Below are positions 8,953-17,263 of a stretch of 38,430 nt of DNA, in pieces. Position numbers and translations under genes: made by a program. Source of the stretch: Deltaproteobacteria bacterium (lineage in GTDB: Bacteria > Desulfobacterota > JAFDED01); assembly GCA_019310535.1 (NCBI GenBank), contig JAFDED010000036.1, positions 1-38,430 on the forward strand. Reading direction: 5' to 3'. Below the pieces are notes generated by a model. It made no database searches. It was not told where the DNA came from and saw only the letters and a program-made list of their open reading frames with translations. Every line of letters begins with the position of its first letter. Position 1 is the first letter of the stretch.

Positions 8953-9633
8953 ATGATTCTGGATCGATATGATATGTTTCCTCACATCGAAAACTGCATG
9001 ACCATGACCATTCGGGAATGGATGTATTTTCATAATGTCATGCACCGGCATTATACCAGGTGGATGGATCGCAAGGTGCTCAAGCCCCCCTTCGATTGGG
9101 TGGTATTAGGCGATATAATCCAGGATACAAAACCGGAAGTCATTATCGAGATCGGCAGCTATGAAGGAGGGTGCGCCTTGTGGATGGCAAACCTCCTCGA
9201 CGCCATGGATTCCCGGGCACAAGTTATCGGCATCGATGTAATTGACACTCCAACCAAAGTGCAACATCCAAGGATCACCTCGTTGATCGGCGATTGTCTT
9301 GCTCCGGAAATTCTGGAGAGAGTCGAACATCTTTCAGCCGGGCGAAAAGGCATGGTGATAGAGGACTCTGACCACAAGTATGTTACAACGAGGCGGATAC
9401 TTGAGAAGTACCACAAATTCGTGGCCAAGGATTGCTACTTCGTGGTGGAGGATACCATTGTGGAATTTATGAACGTCCCGCCTTTCCCCGGTCCTTTAAG
9501 GGCTGTCAAGGAGTTTGTTAAGGCACATGAAGATTCTTTTGTCATCGATCGCAGCAGGGAAAAGTACATACTCACTTACAACCCCATGGGATATCTACTG
9601 AAGATAAAGGAACCCGAGGTAACACATGAGTGA
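8953..9633 (+). CDS. CmcI-like SAM-dependent methyltransferase/hydroxylase family protein
   Basis: 226 residues resembling the cephalosporin hydroxylase (CmcI)/rhamnosyl O-methyltransferase family. It has the nucleotide-binding strand PEVIIEIGSYEGGCALWMA, the acidic strand end VIGIDVI and the metal-ligand-like KGMVIEDSDHKY, followed by YFVVEDTIVE. Members of this family are mostly SAM-dependent O-methyltransferases acting on sugars or antibiotics, so a sugar methylation is likely. The ATG at 8953 is chosen because GGAGCAAATTCT precedes it; a TTG at 8914 is possible. Its stop overlaps the aminotransferase start by eight bases, indicating translational coupling. Confidence 0.75.
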   Translation: MILDRYDMFPHIENCMTMTIREWMYFHNVMHRHYTRWMDRKVLKPPFDWVVLGDIIQDTKPEVIIEIGSYEGGCALWMANLLDAMDSRAQVIGIDVIDTPTKVQHPRITSLIGDCLAPEILERVEHLSAGRKGMVIEDSDHKYVTTRRILEKYHKFVAKDCYFVVEDTIVEFMNVPPFPGPLRAVKEFVKAHEDSFVIDRSREKYILTYNPMGYLLKIKEPEVTHE

Positions 9634-10753
9634 AAATATTCCTGTTTTTCAGCCTTCTATCGGGGTGGACACTATTAAGGCGGTAGTGGACGCCTTTCAT
9701 GTGGGCTGGCTCGGCATGGGCTCTTACACAAAAGAATTCGAAAAAAAAATTGCTTCTTTCCTCGGACTTAATGAACGCCAGGTGGTAGCCACCAACACCG
9801 GCACCTCCGCCCTTCATCTGGCCTGCATAGTGGCAGGAACAGCTCCAGGGGATGAGGTCATCACCACTTCATTCAATTATGCTGCTGACCTCCAGGCCAT
9901 CAATATGGCGGACGGAAAGGTGGTGCTTTGCGATATTAATGAGGATGACCTCGGAATCGATTGCACCAAGGCGGAACAATTAATCACGAACAGGACAAAA
10001 GCTATCATGCCCTTGCATTTTGCCGGCCTTCCTTGCCGTATTTCCGCTGTGTATGAACTGGCAAGGAAGTACAATCTGAGAGTCATTGAGGATGCAACCC
10101 ATGCCTTCGGCACCCGGGTTGATGGAAAGTTCATAGGGTCCTCCGGGGATATTACCTGTTTCAGCTTCGACCCCGTAAAGGTTATCACCTCCATAGATGG
10201 CGGCGCAGTGGTTGTGAGCCGCCCGGAGGACGTGGAGAACCTGCATCGCCTTCGCCTTCTGGGTGTGGATAGGGACACCATCGAACGATATAAAAACAAG
10301 AGAGCTTGGGACTATGACGTGGTCAGCCGGGGCTTCAGGTATCACATGACAAATATTAATGCAAGTATCGGGATATCGCAGTTATCCCGAATCCACGAGT
10401 TTATATCCAGCAGACAGAGGGCGTGTAAACTGTATAATGAAAAATTGCGCGACGTGAAAGACCTGATCGTTCCCAATACTGATTATGAAGGGATCTCGCC
10501 TTTCATTTATTACATTCGAGTGCTTAACGGCAAAAGAGAGGAAGTAATCAACACGCTTGCGAAAAACAACATCGCTTCGGGCATACACTTCCTTCCGTCC
10601 CACAGATTCACATTTTACTCCAACGCCCGCAGAAGCGATATGAGCGTTACCGAGCGCGTGAGCCGTGAGATCATGACCTTACCTCTGCACTCGGGAATGA
10701 AGACTGAAACTGTTGAACATGTCGCCAGGGTTATATCAGAGGTTCTTACATAA
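9626..10753 (+). CDS. DegT/DnrJ/EryC1-type PLP sugar aminotransferase
   Basis: 375 residues of the DegT/StrS fold. The PLP-contacting segment TNTGTSALHLA lies at about 57-67 and the EDATHAFGT Asp at about 156. The Schiff-base lysine is in FSFDPVKVITSIDGG (about 185). Because the Lys is present, this is an aminotransferase rather than the His-bearing 3-dehydrase RfbH that usually accompanies rfbFG. It should transfer an amino group from glutamate to a keto-sugar nucleotide, consistent with the 4-keto product of RfbG. The ATG overlaps the preceding stop. Confidence 0.9.
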   Translation: MSENIPVFQPSIGVDTIKAVVDAFHVGWLGMGSYTKEFEKKIASFLGLNERQVVATNTGTSALHLACIVAGTAPGDEVITTSFNYAADLQAINMADGKVVLCDINEDDLGIDCTKAEQLITNRTKAIMPLHFAGLPCRISAVYELARKYNLRVIEDATHAFGTRVDGKFIGSSGDITCFSFDPVKVITSIDGGAVVVSRPEDVENLHRLRLLGVDRDTIERYKNKRAWDYDVVSRGFRYHMTNINASIGISQLSRIHEFISSRQRACKLYNEKLRDVKDLIVPNTDYEGISPFIYYIRVLNGKREEVINTLAKNNIASGIHFLPSHRFTFYSNARRSDMSVTERVSREIMTLPLHSGMKTETVEHVARVISEVLT

Positions 10754-10766
10754 AAAGAGAGCTCCA

Positions 10767-11597
10767 ATGGTGAGACCGTTAGAAGGAAATCCTCATACCA
10801 TTGATAATAAAATTCTGCAATATTGGGAGTCGCAGGCCCAAAAATTAGGCACGGACCCTCGGGCCACCACTCAGGATTTCTGGTTGAGGAAAATTGAGAT
10901 TCGTGTAATATCCTCAATTCTCGAATTCCTTGGAGATCACCTCCATGTCCTTGATGTGGGTTGCGGCAACGGCTACAGCATCCTGGAACTGGTCAGAGCT
11001 CACAATACCCATCGCTTTGTGGGTGTGGATTTCTCCGGGAACATGATTGGTAACGCCCGGCACGCTGCCGACAGCCTTCCTGAAGATCTAAAAAAACGCA
11101 CTGAATTTAAGCAGGCAAGTGTCCTGGATTTAGCCGCGTTTAAAAACTTGTTTGACGTTGTTATTTCTGATCGCTGCCTCATAAATCTTTCCTGTAAAAA
11201 GGAACAGTGGAGGGGTCTTTGTGAAATCCGGCGGGCCCTGAAGCCTCAAGGGCATGCAATTGTAATAGAGAACTTCAAGAGAGCCCATGAAAACATGAAT
11301 AAGGTGAGGAATACCCTGGGACTTCCGGCAATCCCCATCCGATGGCACAATCTGTACTTTGATGAAGAAGAGTTTTTGGAAATGTGCTCACAGTTATTTG
11401 AAGTGCGAAAGGTTGTGCCTATTAGCAGCACGTATTACCTCATTACACGAATTGTCTATTCTAAACTCTGTCAACTGGAGGGACGTGAACCGGATTACGA
11501 TCATAAGGTCTATGAGGTCGCCTCACAACTCCCGTTCGTGGGTGATTTCGGACCGATAAAACTGCATCTGTTGAAAAAATCGCACAATAACTACTAA
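10767..11597 (+). CDS. Class I SAM-dependent methyltransferase
   Basis: 276 residues. The SAM-binding motif HVLDVGCGNGYSILEL lies near residues 62-77, and motif II is RFVGVDFSGNMI. LFDVVISDRCLINLS and EIRRALKPQGHAIVIENF follow in the usual class I order. The substrate is unknown; its place in the operon suggests an N- or O-methylation of the sugar or of a glycan end. The upstream in-frame extension to 10713 overlaps the aminotransferase gene, so the ATG at 10767, after AAAGAGAGCTCCA, is preferred. The gap to the previous gene is 13 bases. Confidence 0.8.
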   Translation: MVRPLEGNPHTIDNKILQYWESQAQKLGTDPRATTQDFWLRKIEIRVISSILEFLGDHLHVLDVGCGNGYSILELVRAHNTHRFVGVDFSGNMIGNARHAADSLPEDLKKRTEFKQASVLDLAAFKNLFDVVISDRCLINLSCKKEQWRGLCEIRRALKPQGHAIVIENFKRAHENMNKVRNTLGLPAIPIRWHNLYFDEEEFLEMCSQLFEVRKVVPISSTYYLITRIVYSKLCQLEGREPDYDHKVYEVASQLPFVGDFGPIKLHLLKKSHNNY

Positions 11598-11626
11598 CTT
11601 CCTTACAGAATGCCCGGAGAAGGATA

Positions 11627-12823
11627 ATGATGATGTCGGAAAGGCCAAAAGTAACCATAGGTGTTCCCGCATACAACGGCGAAAGACACATAGGTCAGGC
11701 CATCGAGTCCCTCCTCAACCAGGATTTTCCAGATTTTGAGCTGATCCTTTCAGACAATGGCTCCAGTGACGGCACCGGAAAAATATGCCTCGATTACCAA
11801 CAGAAGGACAAGCGCATCAAATATTATCGCTACGAGAGAAATGTCGGCCTGATCCGGAATTTCAACAGGGTTTTCGAGATGTCTTCAGGTCAATATTTCA
11901 TGTGGGCATCCTGCGATGACACGTGGGAGAAGGATTATATAAGCAGTTGCATGGAGGTGCTGGAGGGAGACCCCTCAGTGGTGCTCTGCTATTCCGCAAC
12001 CAACCTTGTGAATGATGACGGATCGTTGATCCGACAATATGATGACAAGTTCCTTGTGGATCACGACAGCGGCTCTCAAAGGTATCTGAACTTGATCTGG
12101 GGGCTGGATTTATGCAACTGCCTGCACGGTTTGATTCGCAGTTCCGCCTTGAGTTGCACCAGGCTGATGCAGGACAACGTGGGTGCCAGCGACTGTGTGT
12201 TGCTTGCTGAGCTGGCTCTGAAGGGCAAGTTTATTCAACTCCAAAAGCCGATGTTTAATCGAAAAAGGCTTCAGAGAATCGAGACATTGGAGCAACGCCA
12301 TGCCAGGCTGGAGAGCATGTGCAGCCCTCATATCCTGAACAAGGGCATCTCACTCCCTTTCTGCAACATGATAAAGGCCCATGTGGACGTAATCAAGCAT
12401 TCGAGCCTGGATATGAGCGAAAAAAACGACTTAATCCCCGAGACGTATCGCTGTATGGAGGCCAGATATAAACAGCAAATCCAATTCGAGGTGCAGAGGG
12501 CCGTTAAGCTCATCATCATGGGACTCTTTCAGCAGTGCTGGGGAAAGCCGACGGAATCGAGAAACTCCAGCCCCGGGCATAAGGCGGTTGAGCAGGCCTA
12601 TATCTGCGATCTCCTTGCATCCATGAATTATGCCCTCTTTCTGCTGCCCCACTACCCCGGCCTTCACTATGCCCGCGCGGTCCTGCTCATCGAACTGGGA
12701 CGGCTTGAAGAGGCGAGGTTGGCCTTATCGCAGGAGATGGAGAGACATCCCGATATTGCCGCGGCGAGAACCTTGTTCCAGCGTCTTGATACATACTTGA
12801 GAGAGCGCCGGGCCAATGGCTGA
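11627..12823 (+). CDS. Family 2 glycosyltransferase with C-terminal helical/TPR-like tail
   Basis: 398 residues. The N-terminal GT-A domain (about 5-230) begins KVTIGVPAYNGERHIGQAI, contains LILSDNGSSDGTG and an acidic metal-site ASCDDTW in place of the canonical DXD, then YISSCMEVLEGDP. The remaining 150 residues are helical. The last part (YPGLHYARAVLLIELGRLEE onward) resembles a tetratricopeptide repeat. It should transfer an activated sugar, plausibly the operon's CDP-sugar, to a glycan or protein on the cytoplasmic face. Three ATGs in a row follow AGAAGGATA. This is the last gene of the operon. Confidence 0.85.
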   Translation: MMMSERPKVTIGVPAYNGERHIGQAIESLLNQDFPDFELILSDNGSSDGTGKICLDYQQKDKRIKYYRYERNVGLIRNFNRVFEMSSGQYFMWASCDDTWEKDYISSCMEVLEGDPSVVLCYSATNLVNDDGSLIRQYDDKFLVDHDSGSQRYLNLIWGLDLCNCLHGLIRSSALSCTRLMQDNVGASDCVLLAELALKGKFIQLQKPMFNRKRLQRIETLEQRHARLESMCSPHILNKGISLPFCNMIKAHVDVIKHSSLDMSEKNDLIPETYRCMEARYKQQIQFEVQRAVKLIIMGLFQQCWGKPTESRNSSPGHKAVEQAYICDLLASMNYALFLLPHYPGLHYARAVLLIELGRLEEARLALSQEMERHPDIAAARTLFQRLDTYLRERRANG

Positions 12824-12861
12824 TTGACGGATCAGCCGGCTGTTTCAGCACAAACAGAAAT

Positions 12862-12884
12862 GGGGCGCGGGATGTCCGCGCCCC
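12862..12884. terminator. GC-rich hairpin between converging genes
   Basis: A perfect 9-bp stem GGGGCGCGG/CCGCGCCCC with loop GATGT sits between the end of the glycosyltransferase gene and the end of the oppositely oriented VWA-OmpA gene. Neither side has a proper T-run, so it may be a weak bidirectional terminator or a transcript-stabilising hairpin. Confidence 0.5.
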
Positions 12885-12928
12885 TGTGAAGATACGATAC
12901 AACCATATACTTGCATGCTACCTATGGA

Positions 12929-14053
12929 TTATTGAACCTTGAACTCAACCCGCCTGTTCTTTTGTCGATTCTTTTCGGTGGTGTTGGGGACAGCGGGCCT
13001 GCTCTCGCCGAGGCCGATGGTCTGTATCCGTTCTTTGACAATGCCGAAAAACTTATGAAGGTATTCTTTTACGCTCCCTGCCCTGCGCTCCGAGAGGCCC
13101 TGGTTGTACTTCTTCGTGCCGATGCTGTCCGTGTGGCCCTCCAGGCGGACCCTGACGTCGGGATTATCGTCCAGTATTTTGCCCGCTTCTTCGAGCTTGG
13201 GCTTCTCGCTGGGTCGAATGCTGATGCGGTCGAAATCGAACAGGATAACGGGAAACATCTCATCCGTTACAGCGGGCGGCGCCGGAGCGGGCTTCTCTAC
13301 AACGGGCGGCGGAGGGGGCGCGGGAGCTTTTTCGGCGATGGGCCGGCAGTCCAGTAATATCTCACGCAACGCGGCATTTAGCTTTTCTGTGTCGTGAAAT
13401 TCCGCCGCCTCAAACATCTTCCCGCCTGAGACGGAGGCGATCTCCTGCATGACCTCGCGGCCTCTTTTGCAGCCTTCAACCAGCACGGTGAAGACGGCTA
13501 CATCATTTTTCGCCTCTTTGAGGAGCCTCGCCTCTTTCACCGGCTTTCCGAAACAGGTGGTGTCCTGGCCGTCGCTGATAATGATCACGGCCGTTCGACC
13601 CGGCCACTGTTCAGCCTCCTCACGAATCGCCCTGATTGACCTCGCCAGCGGTGTCAGGTACCCAAATACGTCCTTTGGCGGCTTAACGCCCTTCACCGCT
13701 CCGGCCAGGGCGTCTTGATCCAGTTTCTTCCTGGCCACAAGGGTCCGTATCTTCAGGGGCTCATCTTCCAGGTAATAGCCGAATACTTTGAGGCCCATAA
13801 AGAGTTCCCCTTCGTCGGCATCGGGAATGCCTTTCGCGATCCCAAGGGCGATATCCCTGGCATATGTTATTTTGTTCATTGACGATTCAGGTTGTTCCAA
13901 AAGCATGGAGCCGGAGCGGTCGAATATCAAGACAACATTGTCGTATTTGTACACGCACCGCTCGGCTGCCCAGCCGGGGACCGCCGATAATAATACCAGA
14001 AACAAAAGCGCCTGAAAGATAACCAACCGTAACCTTTGTATATAGGATCTCAT
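12929..14053 (-). CDS. Exported VWA-OmpA fusion protein
   Basis: 374 residues. A signal peptide (MRSYIQRLRLVIFQALLFLV, cut near GWAA-ER) is followed by a von Willebrand A domain. Its metal-site motif is in VVLIFDRSGSM (DxSxS, Asp about 45), with TAVIIISDGQDTT as the later VWA strand. A proline-rich linker (about 245-262) leads to a C-terminal OmpA domain with ILFDFDRISIRPS and GHTDSIGTKKYNQGLSERRA, the peptidoglycan-binding signature. It probably anchors a protein-binding VWA module to the cell wall in the periplasm. AAGGAGG lies 7 bases before the ATG at 14053. The gene is monocistronic with its own promoter. Confidence 0.9.
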   Translation of the reverse strand: MRSYIQRLRLVIFQALLFLVLLSAVPGWAAERCVYKYDNVVLIFDRSGSMLLEQPESSMNKITYARDIALGIAKGIPDADEGELFMGLKVFGYYLEDEPLKIRTLVARKKLDQDALAGAVKGVKPPKDVFGYLTPLARSIRAIREEAEQWPGRTAVIIISDGQDTTCFGKPVKEARLLKEAKNDVAVFTVLVEGCKRGREVMQEIASVSGGKMFEAAEFHDTEKLNAALREILLDCRPIAEKAPAPPPPPVVEKPAPAPPAVTDEMFPVILFDFDRISIRPSEKPKLEEAGKILDDNPDVRVRLEGHTDSIGTKKYNQGLSERRAGSVKEYLHKFFGIVKERIQTIGLGESRPAVPNTTEKNRQKNRRVEFKVQ

Positions 14054-14096
14054 GATATACCTCCTTAAGGATAGAAAAAAACTTCTCATTTGTGAT

Positions 14097-14125
14097 ATAC
14101 TATTCCCTAAGTAACACCATGTCAA
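14097..14125 (-). promoter_or_regulatory. Sigma-70 promoter of the VWA-OmpA gene
   Basis: On the minus strand TTGACA (14125-14120), 17 bases, then TAGTAT (14102-14097). It lies 44 bases upstream of the start codon with a strong ribosome-binding site in between. Confidence 0.7.
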
Positions 14126-14358
14126 GTACAATACATTCGTCGGCCTAAATGCCTAGTGCATAAGTTATTCATTCTATCGATCCTTACCGAAAGGCGTCTC
14201 CGATGATGAAACTTTATCCCATGAGAAAACAGGAAAAAGGCTTGCACAGGCTGACAGTGGCGTGATAAAAAAATATCACCCCCGCAAAAAGGAAAGGAGA
14301 TAAATCTGGAGTTTTCGATGTAGGCAATGGATGTTACAGGCAAAAGAGAGGAAAACGC
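14126..14358. other. Intergenic region between divergent genes, no gene seen
   Basis: With the VWA-OmpA leader this gives about 300 bases without a gene. Apart from the VWA-OmpA promoter, no clear promoter for the rightward small membrane protein gene was identified. Reading frames here have no ribosome sites or recognisable products. Confidence 0.5.
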
Positions 14359-14568
14359 GTGGCGGACACGAGTATCTACCTGGGTTTTGTACTGGTGCTG
14401 ATAGGAATTCTGGATATTCTTGTGATACCCTTGCTGCTGAGACGCGTCTGGGCTGAGCCGCTGCCTCAAACAGCCCTCGTGCTTCGGGTGTTGAGGATAT
14501 TCGGCCTTCTGATGGTAATCATCGGGCTGATGTTTCTCGGGGGAGTGGTTGCACTGCCTCAAGCATAG
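14359..14568 (+). CDS. Small two-helix membrane protein
   Basis: 69 residues, not recognised as a named family. Two hydrophobic segments are visible: about 7-27 (YLGFVLVLIGILDILVIPLL) and about 46-66 (IFGLLMVIIGLMFLGGVVAL), with a short Arg-containing loop between them. The start is GTG at 14359, preceded by AGAGAGGAAAA. A weak hairpin, GGACA-ATCC-TGTCC (14602-14615), followed by a T-rich stretch could end the transcript. The composition is convincing for a small inner-membrane protein; no function can be assigned. Confidence 0.6.
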   Translation: MADTSIYLGFVLVLIGILDILVIPLLLRRVWAEPLPQTALVLRVLRIFGLLMVIIGLMFLGGVVALPQA

Positions 14569-14641
14569 GGGTGTTCAAATCCGGATCATTTCCGGGCTTG
14601 CGGACAATCCTGTCCATGCTTTTTTCCTTTTAAGAAGACCT

Positions 14642-14670
14642 GGGTATACCAATACAACAAGGTATATCCC
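14642..14670. repeat. Hairpin upstream of the DHH-family gene
   Basis: GGGTATACC and GGTATATCCC pair as a 9-bp stem with one bulged base and a 10-base loop. It lies 54 bases before the start codon of the next gene. Its role is unknown; it could be a leader structure. Confidence 0.35.
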
Positions 14671-14723
14671 GGGCGTAAAATTTTGTTGTTTTTCTTTCAA
14701 CCGGTCTGCAAACAAAGAGCATC

Positions 14724-15710
14724 GTGGTGGAAGCTTCCCGCAAAATCGTGACCCATAACGACTTCGACGGGATTGTCTCGGCGGCCATTTGCTCCCGTGC
14801 ACTGGACGTGCACCGGGTCATGTTCACCGGGCCGGCCAGCATAACCCGCTCGCAGGTTCCTATCGACACCGGGGACATCGTCTGCGACCTCCCCTACCCG
14901 CTGGCGTGCGGGCTGTGGTTCGACCACCACGCGGGGAACCTTGAGGAACTGAAGCTCCGCAACATCGATCCTTCCTCCATCCCGGGCCGGTTCGAACTCA
15001 AGGACAGTTGCGCCCGGGTGGTGTTCGAGTACTTCGCGGAGCGGATGGAACTCCCCGGTCATTTCCCGCCCATGGTGGACGAGGCCGACATCATCGATAC
15101 ATTCAGCTACCGCACCGTGGATGAGTGGCGGAAGGAGACGCCAGGCCGCATCATCTCCGACAGTATGAAGGCTCAGGAACCCTCCCCCCGCCAGGCCGTC
15201 CACTACCGCCGGAATCTGGTCCAGCTCCTGCGGGACAGGCCAATGGAAGAGGTGGCCTCGCGGGACTTCGTGCTAGAGAGATTCCGGAGCTACCGGGGGG
15301 ACGAGGAACGGATGTTGAAACTCATCCGGGACGCCGCCCGCTTCCTCCCCGATGACACGGAGCGCGAAATCGTTATCCTGGACTTAACCCGGCACAACCG
15401 CAAACCCACCGTGGTCAAGAACCTTGCCTACATGTTGTATCCCGACGCCCTGGCCGTTCTTGAGGTCCAGAATCGCTTTGAACGCGGCGCCAAGACCAAC
15501 CACCTGAACTTCTCCATGTCATTGAGCCTGAAACTCACGGGCATCGAACACCGCAAGGACGTGGGAGAGATCATGAGTTCGCTGAATCTTGGCGACGGCC
15601 ACGCCGGCGCCGCGGCCGGTACCCTGCACTGCCGATCCAAAGCCGAAATGTTGAAAAAAAAGGAAGAAATGCTGAACAAAATTCTTGGAATGTGGAAGGG
15701 GCAAAAGTAG
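14724..15710 (+). CDS. DHH-family phosphoesterase-like protein
   Basis: 328 residues. The N-terminal block KIVTHNDFDGIVSAAICSRA matches the first metal-binding motif of DHH phosphoesterases. WFDHHAGNLEEL supplies the DHH motif itself. Near the C-terminus GDGHAGAAAGTLHC resembles the DHHA1 substrate-binding motif (GGxxxAAG-type). Such proteins hydrolyse nucleic-acid ends, oligoribonucleotides, cyclic dinucleotides or pyrophosphate. This one is compact and its substrate cannot be read. It starts with GTG at 14724 after AAAGAGC. It appears to be a stand-alone gene. Confidence 0.8.
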   Translation: MVEASRKIVTHNDFDGIVSAAICSRALDVHRVMFTGPASITRSQVPIDTGDIVCDLPYPLACGLWFDHHAGNLEELKLRNIDPSSIPGRFELKDSCARVVFEYFAERMELPGHFPPMVDEADIIDTFSYRTVDEWRKETPGRIISDSMKAQEPSPRQAVHYRRNLVQLLRDRPMEEVASRDFVLERFRSYRGDEERMLKLIRDAARFLPDDTEREIVILDLTRHNRKPTVVKNLAYMLYPDALAVLEVQNRFERGAKTNHLNFSMSLSLKLTGIEHRKDVGEIMSSLNLGDGHAGAAAGTLHCRSKAEMLKKKEEMLNKILGMWKGQK

Positions 15711-16297
15711 CAAATAATGCCATTGCCTCATGCGATGGGGACTTGACGGTTTCAAAAGATGAAACTAACAGATTTTCGTATGCTGTAATAGGTAATAATG
15801 AAATTGAATTATCCACTTTGATCAGCAATATATTGATCAACGATAGTACAGTCAAATTGCCGCCAATAATAAAGGAATCAATGTATTTGTCTTGGCAGCA
15901 ACAGAAAATATCAGAGTGCAAAAGTGGAGAAGCAAGAGGAGATGTATGGAAGAGTTCAGCGCCAGGTGGCTGCTGACGGAGGGTTTGCCTCCGCGGACAA
16001 CATGAACGTTGTTTCAATAATGGCTCTCTAAACGGAAAATTACGTCCCATCAAACTTAAAACCCCTTTTATTGATCATATCAGAGGCATACCGATCATAA
16101 CTTGCATCAGAAATCCGGGATTCCCGGATGGACACTACCTAATCGGCTCTGCGGGACTGGACTTTTTTGTCCTATAATTTTATAATAATAAAAAAGCTCA
16201 TGGTGTTTATGCTTGAGGAGAAAGGGGTGTAGAGCAACAATACACCGGAAAATTCCGCTGTCATGTATTGACACTGTAGGGAAAGGATGAATGCGCC
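15711..16297. other. AT-rich intergenic region with hairpins
   Basis: A frame starting at GTG 15692 inside the end of the DHH gene could encode 94 residues to 15976, but it lacks a ribosome site and any family signature. A short hairpin CGGAGG/CCTCCG lies near 15978-15994. A near-perfect palindrome ATCCGGGA-T-TCCCGGAT is at 16113-16129. A TTGACA at about 16268 lies 25 bases before the next start codon and has no good -10. Nothing else recognised. Confidence 0.4.
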
Positions 16298-16723
16298 GTG
16301 AGAAGGTTAGAATTATTTCGCGGGTGGGTTTTCGTTCCAATAATCGTCTTGATGGGGATGATGATTTTACCTGGATTGGTTGCAGGCGAGGATTTCATTG
16401 TTCGGGGTACGTCGCAGGCCGGGGTTTCGTATATGACGGGCGGGATAGGGCTGGAAGAGCGGGCCACCATTACAAAAGAAGCCAAGAATTACACCCTGTG
16501 GCTGGAATTCGATATCAGTTCCGGCAATTATCTCAGCGCGGTTGAGGTGATGATCAAGGACGCAAAAGGCGGGGTGGTGATCGAAGAGAACTCCATGGGG
16601 CCCTGGTTCCTGGCATCGCTGCCGGCAGGAAATTATCTGGTCAGCGCAAAGGCTCTCAACAAGGCAATTGTAATGGAAGTAGAAGTGCCCGCGGGGGGAA
16701 AAATCACCCTCACGTGGCAATGA
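16298..16723 (+). CDS. Small secreted protein of unknown function
   Basis: 141 residues. MRRLELFRGWVFVPIIVLMG followed by MMILPGLVAGED is a signal peptide with cleavage near LVAG-ED. The mature part is about 110 residues of predicted beta strands (YTLWLEFDISSGNYLSAVEV, then GPWFLASLPAGNYLVSAKA and VEVPAGGKITLTW). The phrase LPAGNYLVSAKA is like strands of carboxypeptidase-regulatory or Ig-like folds. The start is GTG at 16298 with AAAGGATG upstream. Probably periplasmic; no partner is evident. Confidence 0.7.
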   Translation: MRRLELFRGWVFVPIIVLMGMMILPGLVAGEDFIVRGTSQAGVSYMTGGIGLEERATITKEAKNYTLWLEFDISSGNYLSAVEVMIKDAKGGVVIEENSMGPWFLASLPAGNYLVSAKALNKAIVMEVEVPAGGKITLTWQ

Positions 16724-16935
16724 ACCTTCTTAACCCGAAGCCCTTTTCCCAGTGGCGTTTTTTTGGAATAACAATATATACCGAGAAGACCATTGCTTCG
16801 TTTCAGCCGGACTCATGCAGTTACGTGACATGGCGAATATTAAATTCTTTGAGAAGGCCTCATAATGCATATTCTCGAAGCTTCATGATGCGGTGCCTGA
16901 TTGACCGATTATACTGTCCGGACGGGGAGGTTGTC

Positions 16936-17256
16936 ATGGGCGATCATGAGAAGGAAAAGAAACAATCTGACGCTTTGATGATAAATGAAAAGGATAATGT
17001 GGGCGTCGCCCTGAGGGAACTGTCCCCCGGTGAGGAAGTGGAGGTTTTGCACGGCAGGCCCATCCGCATCAGGTCTCTTATTCCTCATTTTCATAAGTTT
17101 GCGCTGGAGCATATTGAGCGAGGAGAGCCCATCGTCAAGTACGGGGAAGAAATCGGAAAGGCTTCCGCCACCATAGAACCGGGGGAGCATATTCATATGC
17201 ACAATTTGATCTGTGAGCGTGGTCTGGGTTTGTCCGCCGACAAAAATAAGAGGTGA
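16936..17256 (+). CDS. UxaA/SuyA-type lyase small subunit (SAF domain)
   Basis: 106 residues forming a SAF-type domain: ALMINEKDNVGVALRELSPG near the N-terminus, then VKYGEEIGKASATIEPGEHI followed by HMHNLICERGLG. This is the small subunit or N-terminal domain of the altronate dehydratase/sulfolactate sulfo-lyase family. The frame is open upstream to 16714, but GGGGAGG directly precedes the ATG at 16936 and only this part matches the family. It ends seven bases before the large subunit, whose ribosome site lies at its stop, so the two should be co-translated and form one enzyme. Confidence 0.85.
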   Translation: MGDHEKEKKQSDALMINEKDNVGVALRELSPGEEVEVLHGRPIRIRSLIPHFHKFALEHIERGEPIVKYGEEIGKASATIEPGEHIHMHNLICERGLGLSADKNKR

Positions 17257-17263
17257 ATATTTG

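Noticed and set aside
9626..10753. Assignment as RfbH (CDP-6-deoxy-hexulose 3-dehydrase)
   Set aside because: RfbH has His in place of the PLP lysine; here the lysine is present, so an aminotransferase is the better call.
15692..15976. 94-residue frame downstream of the DHH-family gene
   Set aside because: It begins inside the preceding gene with GTG, has no ribosome site and no family signature, and lies in AT-rich noncoding-looking DNA.
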